In this document: in pieces, positions 6,899-14,414 of the stretch
Layout: the number at the start of each line of letters is the position of its first letter
How positions within the stretch are numbered: the stretch's first letter is position 1
NCBI GenBank assembly: GCA_002390225.1
Contig: DGOW01000050.1
Location: 75,076-114,591, forward strand
Source of the DNA: Gemmatimonadales bacterium UBA4456
Lineage (GTDB): Bacteria; Gemmatimonadota; Gemmatimonadetes; Longimicrobiales; Gaopeijiaceae
Reading direction: 5' to 3'
Length of the DNA: 39,516 bases
Program-made: the position numbers and the translations under genes
The notes under the pieces: generated by a model
Database searches by the model: none
What the model was told of the DNA's origin: nothing
The model's input: the letters and a program-made list of their open reading frames with translations, nothing else

Positions 6899-7665
6899 TG
6901 AACGCAGGACTCAGAACGATTCTCATGGTTGCCCTGATGGTGGTGGCCGCCTGTGGGTCGCCTGACGCCGAAGGCGAAGGGACCGAGGACCTCACTCGTA
7001 GCCTCCTCGCACAGCCGGCGGGCGATGGTAGCTCGACCCCTCTGGTTGTCGACGAGGTCATGGCGTCGCAGGGCCCGCGGGTATCCGTGGCGGAGCTAGG
7101 CTTCAATCGTGGCGACACGACAGCCCTCGTGAAGGTCGTCGAGATGTCCGACTACGGATGCGGATACTGCCGACAGTTCCACGAGGAGTCCTTCGGGCCG
7201 ATCCGGGAGGAGTTCATCGCGACCGGAATGGTCGAGTGGAAGTTTGTGCCGTACATCACGGGCATGTTCGAAAACTCGCTCGTGGTAACCGAGGCGGCCG
7301 AGTGTACGTATGCGCAGAGCCCCGAGGCGTTCGAGACCCTCAATGCGCGCCTGTGGGCTGATCAGTCGGAATGGAAAGGCAGTTCGGATCCCGAGTCTGT
7401 CGTGCACGCCTGGGTGAGCGGACTTGGCATCGACATGGCAGCGTTCGACGCCTGCCAGGACTCAGACGAGCGGATCGGGCGTGTGGCGTCTGCAACCACG
7501 CTCGCTGGGCAAATCGGGGTGCGTGGTACACCGACATTCGTGGTCCTCGGATGGCCTCCACTTCAGGGAGCCCTGCCGCTGCAGATGTTTCGGGACGTGC
7601 TGACCGCAGCGCACACTCAGCTTGAGCAGCTTCAGGAGGCTTCCGGAGAGCCGGGGACGCCCTAG
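6898..7665 (+). CDS. DsbA-family thiol-disulfide lipoprotein
   Basis: A 255-residue exported lipoprotein (lipobox cysteine at 19 in VVAACGS) with a thioredoxin-fold DsbA/DSBA-like domain from about residue 65. The active site is CGYC at 88-91 in EMSDYGCGYCRQFHEESF, and the cis-proline loop is RGTPTF. Intervening helices include Cys residues in AAECTYA and DACQDS, which may form a structural disulfide. It overlaps ccdA by one base and probably receives electrons from it on the outer face of the inner membrane. Substrates are unknown. The tail EASGEPGTP is short and disordered. Confidence 0.92.
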   Translation: MNAGLRTILMVALMVVAACGSPDAEGEGTEDLTRSLLAQPAGDGSSTPLVVDEVMASQGPRVSVAELGFNRGDTTALVKVVEMSDYGCGYCRQFHEESFGPIREEFIATGMVEWKFVPYITGMFENSLVVTEAAECTYAQSPEAFETLNARLWADQSEWKGSSDPESVVHAWVSGLGIDMAAFDACQDSDERIGRVASATTLAGQIGVRGTPTFVVLGWPPLQGALPLQMFRDVLTAAHTQLEQLQEASGEPGTP

Positions 7666-7789
7666 GAGCTTCATCCTCGAGGACCCGGGGGTTCAGGTCT
7701 ACCTCGCGGAGCGTCCCGAACATCTGAAGGAGCTGACGGCGTTCGCGGGCTCGATTTATGGAGCACATTTCGAGGCCCGGAAGCCCTAG
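7622..7789 (+). other. possible small ORF overlapping the dsbA-like 3' end
   Basis: In a different frame from the DsbA-like gene, an open frame bounded by a stop at 7601-7603 reads to 7789. Its second half, beginning FILEDPGVQVYLAERPEH and containing FAGSIYGAHFEARKP, has the composition of a real protein end. The only plausible start is TTG 7622, without a ribosome site, giving 55 residues. It could be a small coupled gene or the surviving C terminus of a lost one. I do not recognise the family. Confidence 0.3.
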
Positions 7790-7930
7790 CGAACCGACCG
7801 GGCATACTTGCCTGCAGCGAAGCTGTGGCCTATCCGTGGTCGCTTCCTCACTTGCGTGGGGTCTTTCTGAACGGTGGTCTCACGCACTGATCTGCTCGTG
7901 CACATGCCGTTGGATCATACCCGAACCACC

Positions 7931-8878
7931 ATGCCGAGCCGAGGTCGCCTTGTCTCAGCCCTGAGCGCTGGCCTGCTCTTGTTGGGAGGTGCTCAGGGGT
8001 GTCACGACACGACGCCGGCGGCATGGCTGGAGGAGGCCATACCTGTGCCTCGCATTTTCGGAGCTGGCGTGATTTCGACCGGCTTGAGGGAGTACGGGAT
8101 CACGTTCAGTCCCGACGCACGCGAAGCATATTTCACTCGACGAGCGAGACGGGGCCCTGCTCAGATCTTTGAGTCCCGATTCGTCGATGGTATCTGGACC
8201 GAGCCCACGCTTGTCGCGTTTTCCAGCGATTACGATCAGGCACCTCATATCTCCTCTGACGGCCGTGTGATGGTGTTCACATCCCGCCGACTGATGCCTG
8301 GTTCCGGGGATCGAAGTGACAACCTCTGGACCAGCGTCCGGGCTGACGCCCGATGGGGCTCGCCCACACCACTGTCTGGGCTCGTCAATGAACCGAGCGC
8401 GGAAGAGGATGGCTTCAGGACCGGTTCGGAAGTCGGTCCCGAGCTCCTTCCTGACGGATCGATCCTGTTCTGGTCTCGACGTGATCCGGACTGGGGCGCC
8501 GATATCTACCGGGCCGAACGTCTGCCAGATCAGACGTTCGGCCCGCCCACGCCCCTTCGTATCAACTCTACCGGCGAGGAAACGAACGTGGCCATGTCAC
8601 CGGATGGCCAATACCTGATTCTGGAGGCCTACCGTGATGCCTCCGCGCCCGGTGGTCAGGACCTCTACGTATCACGTCGAAATGCGTATGGTTGGGATGT
8701 GCCCTTGCTGCTTCCAGGGCCCTTCAACTCCCCTGCCAACGACGGGTACCCGAGCTTTTCACCCGACGGACGGTTCTTCTTTTTCGCAAGCGATCGGGAC
8801 CAGCCGGGTGGCTATTACGACATCTGGTACGTGAATGCCGATTCCCTGAACCTGGACGAACTGACGGGAAGCCCATGA
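7931..8878 (+). CDS. PD40/TolB-like beta-propeller lipoprotein
   Basis: A 315-residue lipoprotein. A signal with Cys24 (LLLLGGAQGC) is followed by repeated PD40 blades of the type ITFSPDAREAYFT, PHISSDGRVMVFTSRR, PELLPDGSILFWSRR, VAMSPDGQYLILEAYR and PSFSPDGRFFFFASDR. Such WD40-like propellers, as in TolB, usually bind partner proteins in the periplasm, and no catalytic residues are evident. The start ATG 7931 gives a proper signal peptide, while the frame is open further upstream to 7874. It stands alone between the thiol-redox genes and the convergent DUF1499 gene, so its partner is unknown. Confidence 0.85.
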   Translation: MPSRGRLVSALSAGLLLLGGAQGCHDTTPAAWLEEAIPVPRIFGAGVISTGLREYGITFSPDAREAYFTRRARRGPAQIFESRFVDGIWTEPTLVAFSSDYDQAPHISSDGRVMVFTSRRLMPGSGDRSDNLWTSVRADARWGSPTPLSGLVNEPSAEEDGFRTGSEVGPELLPDGSILFWSRRDPDWGADIYRAERLPDQTFGPPTPLRINSTGEETNVAMSPDGQYLILEAYRDASAPGGQDLYVSRRNAYGWDVPLLLPGPFNSPANDGYPSFSPDGRFFFFASDRDQPGGYYDIWYVNADSLNLDELTGSP

Positions 8879-8984
8879 CTGACCCGCAGAGCCACGGGAG
8901 GCGGGTCCGATCTGCCAACCCGCGCTCGACCACCGGCAGGCGCGGCTGAGGAGTCTTTCGTGGATGCTCAGCTCAGCGGAGCGT

Positions 8985-9443
8985 TCAGCGAATGGCGCCC
9001 GCCGCCTGCAGTCGCACACGCAGATCCTCGACGCGCGCGGCATTCACGCCCATGTCCCCTCGTCCGACACGAGACGCCGACCGGATGATGACCTCGTTGT
9101 CGAATGAGATCCCGATCTCCAGATCATCCACGAAGCGCAAGATCCGACTGGTCACCTCGGCGTGAAGGTAGTCTCCGTCCTGAGCGATGATCTTCGTGCG
9201 TGGGGTAGCCTCGACAACCGAGCTGATCAGTTCCATCAGCTCGCCCCGGGGGACTCGCGTATCCGCGAACATGCCTTTCGTACCGTCGGGATGTCTAATC
9301 CCGGTGTGCACGCAGTTCGGTGAGGAGGGGCATGGGGCCAGCGTACCGTTTGCAATGCCCAGCCTGTGATTCGGGCCACCCCAGCAGCCAGCCATCAGTG
9401 CGACCCCAATCAGTAGAGTGAGCGAGCGAGTAGTAGGGGACAT
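8985..9443 (-). CDS. DUF1499 lipoprotein
   Basis: A 152-residue lipoprotein with lipobox Cys20 (ALMAGC). The mature part carries the DUF1499 pattern: LAPCPSSPNCV near the N terminus, then a region with ATPRTKIIAQDGDYLHAEV and LRFVDDLEIGI, and a C-terminal SRVGRGDMGVNAARVEDLR. The family is widespread in bacteria and plants and its function is not known. The frame is open upstream to 9536, but only ATG 9443 gives a signal peptide, with GGAG just before it. It starts 31 bases after the stop of the carboxypeptidase-regulatory gene and is probably in its operon. Confidence 0.85.
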   Translation of the reverse strand: MSPTTRSLTLLIGVALMAGCWGGPNHRLGIANGTLAPCPSSPNCVHTGIRHPDGTKGMFADTRVPRGELMELISSVVEATPRTKIIAQDGDYLHAEVTSRILRFVDDLEIGISFDNEVIIRSASRVGRGDMGVNAARVEDLRVRLQAAGAIR

Positions 9444-9474
9444 GATCTCCAGGGAGTGAAGCCGCTGAGGTCTA

Positions 9475-10863
9475 TCAGCGCGTGTAGATGGCGACTGCAC
9501 CATTTCCGGCAGCAGAGCCGTACTGGAACTGAGCATCGATGGGACTCAGGATTTCGATCCGATCGATGATGTTCGGATCGAGATCTTGCAGGAATTGTTC
9601 GGGGAAGGGGATCAATACGTCATTGAGGGTCACCGCAGCAGGTGTACACCCCTCGCCGCCGGAGCGACGGCTGACCTCGATACACAACGCCGGTACCGTC
9701 ACACCCGTGATCTGGTCGACCTGATACACGTTGCGGATTCGCAGCCCCGGCGTGTTCATGTTTCGAAGAAGATCCTCAGTGGCCGCCACCCGGGGTAGGA
9801 GTACCTCAATCTCTTCACGGGTCAGGAAGTCAGAGCGCTTCGCGTCGCCAGCGAGGCTGGTGCGTCCGAACCGGGTCCTTGCTGTTACGACCAGGCCCTC
9901 CACCTCGAGCGCCTCCGTCGCCATGCGAACCTCGATGTCCACGGTCTCCTCGCTGAAGATCGTGACTGAGTCGGTGCGCTCTGCGAAAGTCAGGTGGTCG
10001 GTGGTGACCAGATGGCGACCCGGGGGCAGGTCATCGAGAATGAAGCGCCCGGTAATGTCGGTGAGCGTCGAGCTGTTTGTACCGGCAACTGACACCACAG
10101 CGCCCGACACCGCATCGTCCGTCACATAGTCCCGCACGTACCCGGAGAGCGTCCCCTCGGCCGACATCATGAGCATCAGGTCCTGAAGCCTTGCCGTCCC
10201 CGCCGGCATATAGAGCTCGACGGTGCGACCAGCACTGGCCCCGAACTCAGCCTGGAGCTTGATGTCCATGTCGCCTCGGACGGAGCACAACCGGAAGTAC
10301 CCCGAGTCGTCCGTCCGCACCTCGACCGCCCGCAGTCCCGGTATCCGGCTGATCGGCTCCGCTGTCACGATCGCCCGAGGCATCGGCACTCCCGTGATCG
10401 AATCTGTCACGAAGCCCGCGATCGCCGCGGAACCCGGGGCTGGCTGTTCTGCCATGCACCATCCCGCCAGCAGTGTCTCCTCGGACGGCACCGCGAGGAT
10501 GGCATTCGCTGTGACCCCACCGCTCAGATTCACCTGGCGAGGAGGTGCGCTGACGCCCAGCTCCTGCAGGCGCGGATGGAAGAACGAAACCCAGTACTGC
10601 CCCTCCGGCACGTCACGGAGCAGGAACCGACCACTCTCATCGGTCGTTCCGAGAGCGCTCGTACCCATGACGGCCACTCGGGCGCCAACGAGAGGAGTCA
10701 TTGCCGTACTGTCAAACACCAAGCCAGCCAGCGCCGCTGTCGGTTGGTCCTGTCCAGACACCGCGGATCCGGCACATGCAATGGCTGCTACCGCAAAGCC
10801 TGCCACCCGTAGTGCTGTCCGTGTCCTGAGTGCCGCCCGTGTCTTGTCCGACTTGTTACTCAT
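9475..10863 (-). CDS. secreted carboxypeptidase-regulatory repeats with barrel-less plug domain
   Basis: A 462-residue exported protein. After a signal peptide (ending near AVSGQDQ) come three carboxypeptidase-regulatory (CarboxypepD_reg/CNA-B type) beta-sandwich domains. Each opens with a phrase such as LAGLVFDSTAMTPLVGARV, IAGFVTDSITGVPMPRAIV or LSGYVRDYVTDDAVSGAVV and ends with a G-RF-L or GYFRL strand. The C-terminal third resembles a TonB receptor plug (SDFLTREEIEVLLPR, IIDRIEILSPIDAQFQYGSA, NGAVAIYTR). The protein ends there with no beta-barrel. It may be a surface or periplasmic binding protein derived from SusC/RagA-type receptors. The start is ATG 10863; a GTG lies 9 bases upstream. 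Confidence 0.82.
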   Translation of the reverse strand: MSNKSDKTRAALRTRTALRVAGFAVAAIACAGSAVSGQDQPTAALAGLVFDSTAMTPLVGARVAVMGTSALGTTDESGRFLLRDVPEGQYWVSFFHPRLQELGVSAPPRQVNLSGGVTANAILAVPSEETLLAGWCMAEQPAPGSAAIAGFVTDSITGVPMPRAIVTAEPISRIPGLRAVEVRTDDSGYFRLCSVRGDMDIKLQAEFGASAGRTVELYMPAGTARLQDLMLMMSAEGTLSGYVRDYVTDDAVSGAVVSVAGTNSSTLTDITGRFILDDLPPGRHLVTTDHLTFAERTDSVTIFSEETVDIEVRMATEALEVEGLVVTARTRFGRTSLAGDAKRSDFLTREEIEVLLPRVAATEDLLRNMNTPGLRIRNVYQVDQITGVTVPALCIEVSRRSGGEGCTPAAVTLNDVLIPFPEQFLQDLDPNIIDRIEILSPIDAQFQYGSAAGNGAVAIYTR

Positions 10864-11026
10864 GTGTGTCACTCAAATCCCGCGTACCAGTCTGCACCTG
10901 TGATTGGAATCACTGCGTCAGATGATACGTCGTGCCGTTCGGATTGTTGCCGCGCGGCCTATGCCGGCGCGGAGCCCTTCAAGATACGAGAGAGCTTCAC
11001 ACGGAACAGGTTGATGTAATTCTGGC

Positions 11027-11695
11027 TCAGCCCCACACCTCGAAGAAGTCGACGCCTCCGGGCCCGGTAGCCTCCGCGGGGTCTCCGGTGAGATAGGCGA
11101 GCAGCATGATCCTGCACTCCTCGATCACCACGTCACGGTGGATTCGGTCATCGGTCGCCCTGAACTCCGCGTCCACTACGCCGAGGACGGCGCGTAGCCC
11201 GATCCGCACCGCCAGCTCTGGATCCTGGTGCGCGATCTCGGCACGGTGCTCCAGGGTCAATCGACCCAGCCCTGCGAGGAGCTCGCTGCGAAACGCCTCG
11301 TACGCGTCGCTCTGTCGACCGGACGCCCAGTCGAGCGCCTTGAGATACGCCGAACGGGACCGCTGCGCATCGGCGAGAAGACCTACCGAGCCCTCCACGA
11401 CCTCAGCGAGTTCGAGAGTAGACCAGTCGCGAGTCTCGAGCGCGGTTTCCCAGCGTTGCAGGGCCTCGGTCCACACCCGCTCCCCGAGGTAGTCCAGAAG
11501 ATCTTCTTTCCCCTCGAACCGGGCATAGAAAGACCCGACCGAAGAGTTCGCTTTCGCGACCACCTTGTGGACCGTCAGTCCGCTGAGGCCCTCAGTGGCC
11601 AGCAACTCCAGGGAGGCCGCAACAATGCGCTCAAGAGTCCGCTGGGAACGAGACTGCTTTGGCGGTCGGATCTGCGCAGGTTTCGGCGCGACCAT
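11027..11695 (-). CDS. TetR/AcrR-family transcriptional regulator
   Basis: A 222-residue repressor-type regulator. The N-terminal DNA-binding domain (about residues 15-65) has the TetR signature: RTLERIVAASLELLATEGLSG, then LTVHKVVAKANSSVGSFYARFEGKEDLL around the recognition helix. The rest is the helical ligand and dimer domain, with no recognisable ligand pocket. The ATG at 11695 has a perfect GGAGGT site 7 bases upstream. A GTG in the same frame at 11704 overlaps that site and is rejected. A perfect palindrome lies just upstream over its predicted promoter, suggesting self-repression. It follows the NSS symporter gene on the same strand, a likely target. Confidence 0.9.
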   Translation of the reverse strand: MVAPKPAQIRPPKQSRSQRTLERIVAASLELLATEGLSGLTVHKVVAKANSSVGSFYARFEGKEDLLDYLGERVWTEALQRWETALETRDWSTLELAEVVEGSVGLLADAQRSRSAYLKALDWASGRQSDAYEAFRSELLAGLGRLTLEHRAEIAHQDPELAVRIGLRAVLGVVDAEFRATDDRIHRDVVIEECRIMLLAYLTGDPAEATGPGGVDFFEVWG

Positions 11696-11712
11696 CGTGA
11701 TCACCTCCTGAT

Positions 11713-11729
11713 CTAGAATCCCATTCTAG
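11713..11729. promoter_or_regulatory. palindromic operator of the TetR-type gene
   Basis: A perfect inverted repeat, CTAGAAT-CCC-ATTCTAG, with 7-bp arms and a 3-bp centre. It lies just upstream of the regulator's GGAGGT ribosome site and covers the predicted -10 hexamer of its promoter. Size, symmetry and position are as expected for a TetR-family autoregulatory operator. Binding is inferred. Confidence 0.65.
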
Positions 11730-11751
11730 TTCTAAGAGAAAGGCAGATCAA
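11723..11751 (-). promoter_or_regulatory. sigma70-like promoter of the TetR-type gene
   Basis: On the minus strand, TTGATC (11751-11746) and TAGAAT (11728-11723) are separated by 17 bases, matching the consensus -35 and -10 hexamers at 4 and 5 of 6 positions. The -10 sits inside the 17-bp palindrome, so a bound repressor would block polymerase. Confidence 0.55.
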
Positions 11752-11784
11752 CGGGGTGAGGCGGTGTGTCGCCACCTCACCCCG
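11752..11784 (-). terminator. hairpin after the NSS symporter gene
   Basis: CGGGGTGAGG (11752-11761) pairs with CCTCACCCCG (11775-11784). On the minus strand it follows the symporter stop and is succeeded by T-rich sequence that also holds the regulator's -35. It probably reduces read-through from the symporter into the regulator gene. Confidence 0.6.
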
Positions 11785-11792
11785 GGGTCGTG

Positions 11793-13211
11793 TCAGCTGA
11801 AGTCCACGCCGAAGAACAGGACGGCGATGATGATGGCCGCCACTGCAGCCGGTGCCACGAAGCGGATGAAGAACGCCCACACGTCATAGCTGAACCAGCC
11901 CGGCGTGGTGTCGTCCACCAGTTCGCCTTCGGAGGCTTCGCGGGCCATGAACCAGCCTGCGGCGATCGTGATGGCCAGTCCTCCGGTGGGGAGCATCCAG
12001 TTCGACACGAAGTGGTCGGCCATGCCGAACCAGCTGGTCTTCCCGGCGAAGAACAGGTCTCCGATGGGGCCTGGCACCGACATACTCGTAGCGAAGTCCG
12101 CCCCACCGAACGACAATGCCGCCAGGATCGTGAACACGAATACCGCGCCACCGCACATCAGCGTCGCCTTACCGCGCGCGATTCCGTGCTCATCAATGAC
12201 GTATGAGGCGACGACCTCGAGCAACGACATCGTCGACGTCAACGCTGCCAGCGCGACCAGCACGTAGAAGAGTGGCGCGAGGAATCGGCCGCCTGGAACG
12301 ACGCCTTCCGCGAAGAAGAGCTGCGGCAACGAGATGAACAGCATGCCGACGGTTCCCGTTTCACTGACCTGATCCTGCATCCCGGCCGTGAAGATCACGG
12401 TGAACATGATGACCGTCGCCACGAGCGCGATCACGGTATCGAGGAGGACGATGATTCCGGATGCCTTCACAACCGACTGGTTCCGGGCGATGTACGACCC
12501 GTAGGTGATCATGGCGCCCATACCCAGAGATAGCGTGAAGAACGCGTGTCCGAGGGCTTCCAGGACGCTGCCGCCGTCGAGTTCACCGAAGCTGGGGCGG
12601 AAGATGAAGGCCAGAGCTTCGCCCGATCCCTCCATGGCGAACGAGACGGTGAACAAGAGGGCCAGGATCAGGAAGAGGATCGGCAGGAAGAGTCGCGCAA
12701 TCTTTTCGATGCCCTTCTGCACGCCGAAGTAGACTACCGACACGGTCGCGATGCTGAAGCCGAGCGACAGGCCGAGCTGGAGTGTGCCGTTCGCGGACTG
12801 CTCTGTGAAGATCTCGCCCAGCGACGCGCCTGCGGGGAATCCTCCGACCATCCATCCCGCCGTCTTGGCGAAGAAGAACAACGACCAGCCGGCGATGACG
12901 GTGTAGTAGCTGAGCAATATGAACCCGCACAGAACGCCCCACATTCCTACGAGGCCCCACGCGGGACCCACCGCTTCCTTGAGGGCACCGACCGCACTCT
13001 TCTGAGTTTTTCGTCCGATCAGAAGCTCGGCCATCATGATCGGGAGCCCGACGGCAGCGATGCATACGAGATACACGAGAACGAATGCGCCCCCGTTGTT
13101 CTCCCACGTAATGAACGGGAATTTCCAGAGGTTTCCCAGTCCAATGGCACTTCCGGTGGCGGCCAGGATGAAGCCTGCACTGGAGGTCCAGTTTCCACGC
13201 TGCTCTGTCAT
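11793..13211 (-). CDS. sodium-dependent transporter, NSS/SNF family
   Basis: A 472-residue, roughly 11-12-helix inner-membrane symporter of the neurotransmitter:sodium symporter family, as in LeuT. It couples Na+ to uptake of amino acids or related amines. The first helix carries the family signature (GFILAATGSAIGLGNLWKFP), with the unwound Na+/substrate site at SAIGLGNLW. ENNGGAFVLVYL and the IGRKTQKS loop follow, as does the helix 6-8 core (LSLGMGAMITYGSYI). The ATG at 13211 has CCGGAG upstream and aligns with family starts; the open extension to 13286 does not. The adjacent TetR-type gene may control it. The substrate is not decided. Confidence 0.93.
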   Translation of the reverse strand: MTEQRGNWTSSAGFILAATGSAIGLGNLWKFPFITWENNGGAFVLVYLVCIAAVGLPIMMAELLIGRKTQKSAVGALKEAVGPAWGLVGMWGVLCGFILLSYYTVIAGWSLFFFAKTAGWMVGGFPAGASLGEIFTEQSANGTLQLGLSLGFSIATVSVVYFGVQKGIEKIARLFLPILFLILALLFTVSFAMEGSGEALAFIFRPSFGELDGGSVLEALGHAFFTLSLGMGAMITYGSYIARNQSVVKASGIIVLLDTVIALVATVIMFTVIFTAGMQDQVSETGTVGMLFISLPQLFFAEGVVPGGRFLAPLFYVLVALAALTSTMSLLEVVASYVIDEHGIARGKATLMCGGAVFVFTILAALSFGGADFATSMSVPGPIGDLFFAGKTSWFGMADHFVSNWMLPTGGLAITIAAGWFMAREASEGELVDDTTPGWFSYDVWAFFIRFVAPAAVAAIIIAVLFFGVDFS

Positions 13212-13357
13212 GTGGTCTCCGGGTCGGTAACGGTGGCGTCTCGCAACGTGTACGTTGTCCCCTGCCGGGGGATGCGCGCCGAACATATCCGGCGGGCTGA
13301 ACCTCCGACAGACACCGGTTTATCCAAGCCGCCCATGATCCCCACTGTTCGGACTGA

Positions 13358-14413
13358 ATGGTCATGCTCCTCGTCAGCGGTCTTTTGAACTCTCGGCGTT
13401 GCCGTCCCCTCGTGGCCGTGCTCGTTGCGCTGGTTGCGGGATCCGCATGTGCGCGTGAGTCGGCTGAGACTGAATCCACATTCCGCGCAGCGCTTCTTAC
13501 GTCGGGGCCGGTCAGCGATGCCGGCTGGTATGCCGGAGCGTACGATGGGCTTCTCCTCCTCGAGGACTCCCTGGGCGCGTCCGTGAGCCACCAGCAGACA
13601 GCCACGCCGGCGGAGTTCGACGAAGCCTTCATCGCGTATGCGTCATCGGGCTATGACATCATCTTCGCCCACGGCAACGAATACCAGGATGCGGCCATAC
13701 GTGCTGGTGAGCAGTTCCCGGATGTGACCATCGTCGTGTCCGGTGGTGGTCGAGTCTCGGCGAACGTCGTACCCCTGATTTTCCGGCTGGAGGAGGGGAG
13801 CTACCTGGCCGGGATGGCTGCGGCCTACATGACGGCGTCCAAGGTGGTGGGCATGGTTGGAGGCGTAGCGATCCCGCCGGCGCAGGGCACCTTCGTGGCC
13901 TTCGAGTCGGGAGTCCATGTCGTCGATCCGGAGATCGAGCTGCTCGAGGTCTTCACAGGCGACTGGAATGATGTCGCAGCCGCGAAGGAGGCGACGGTCG
14001 CGCAGCTCAGCCGCGGCGCAGACGTCATCATCCACAATCTGGATGCTGCCTCCTTTGCGGTCTTCCAGGCCGTCCGTGAGGCCGTGGATGGTGGTGATGT
14101 TGCCTATGCTGTCGGCATGAACAGCGATCAGAACGCTGTCGCACCCGATGTGATTCTGGGTAGCGCGGTGATCCGGATTGCGGATGCCTTCCTTACGACG
14201 GCAAGGCTGTGGCAGGACGGGCGCGTCGGGGGCGCTCCCATCTATGCGAACACGGAACAAGAGGTCATCGACTTCGTCTTCAATCCCGTCCTCCTGGACC
14301 GCGTGCCAGCCGAGGCGGTCGACCACATCACGAGGACCAAGCAAGCGATCCGCGCCGGTGAAATCGACATCCCGCGGGTGATCTTCGTGGAGGGTGAGGG
14401 CGAAGGCCGCTAG
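13358..14413 (+). CDS. BMP-family nucleoside-binding lipoprotein
   Basis: A 351-residue substrate-binding lipoprotein (Cys31 in LVAGSAC) of the Bmp/Med/TmpC family, which in characterised members binds purine nucleosides. Family marks are the N-terminal strand ALLTSGPVSDAGWYAGAYDG, the YDIIFAHGNEYQDA loop, IFRLEEGSYLAGMAAAYMT and the late MNSDQNAVAPDVILGSAVI. It is the first gene of a complete ABC importer, and its stop lies one base before the GTG start of the ATPase. The start codon is uncertain: ATG 13358 or ATG 13364, both without a strong ribosome site. The divergent NSS gene lies 146 bases away. Confidence 0.92.
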   Translation: MVMLLVSGLLNSRRCRPLVAVLVALVAGSACARESAETESTFRAALLTSGPVSDAGWYAGAYDGLLLLEDSLGASVSHQQTATPAEFDEAFIAYASSGYDIIFAHGNEYQDAAIRAGEQFPDVTIVVSGGGRVSANVVPLIFRLEEGSYLAGMAAAYMTASKVVGMVGGVAIPPAQGTFVAFESGVHVVDPEIELLEVFTGDWNDVAAAKEATVAQLSRGADVIIHNLDAASFAVFQAVREAVDGGDVAYAVGMNSDQNAVAPDVILGSAVIRIADAFLTTARLWQDGRVGGAPIYANTEQEVIDFVFNPVLLDRVPAEAVDHITRTKQAIRAGEIDIPRVIFVEGEGEGR

Positions 14414-14414
14414 T

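Noticed and set aside
8901..8923. Weak hairpin GCGGGT...ACCCGC after the PD40 lipoprotein gene
   Set aside because: Only a 6-bp stem with no T-tract; not convincing as a terminator.
12546..13388. 280-residue plus-strand frame antisense to the NSS symporter
   Set aside because: The composition is that of a shadow frame of a membrane protein in high-GC DNA, and the minus-strand gene has clear family motifs.
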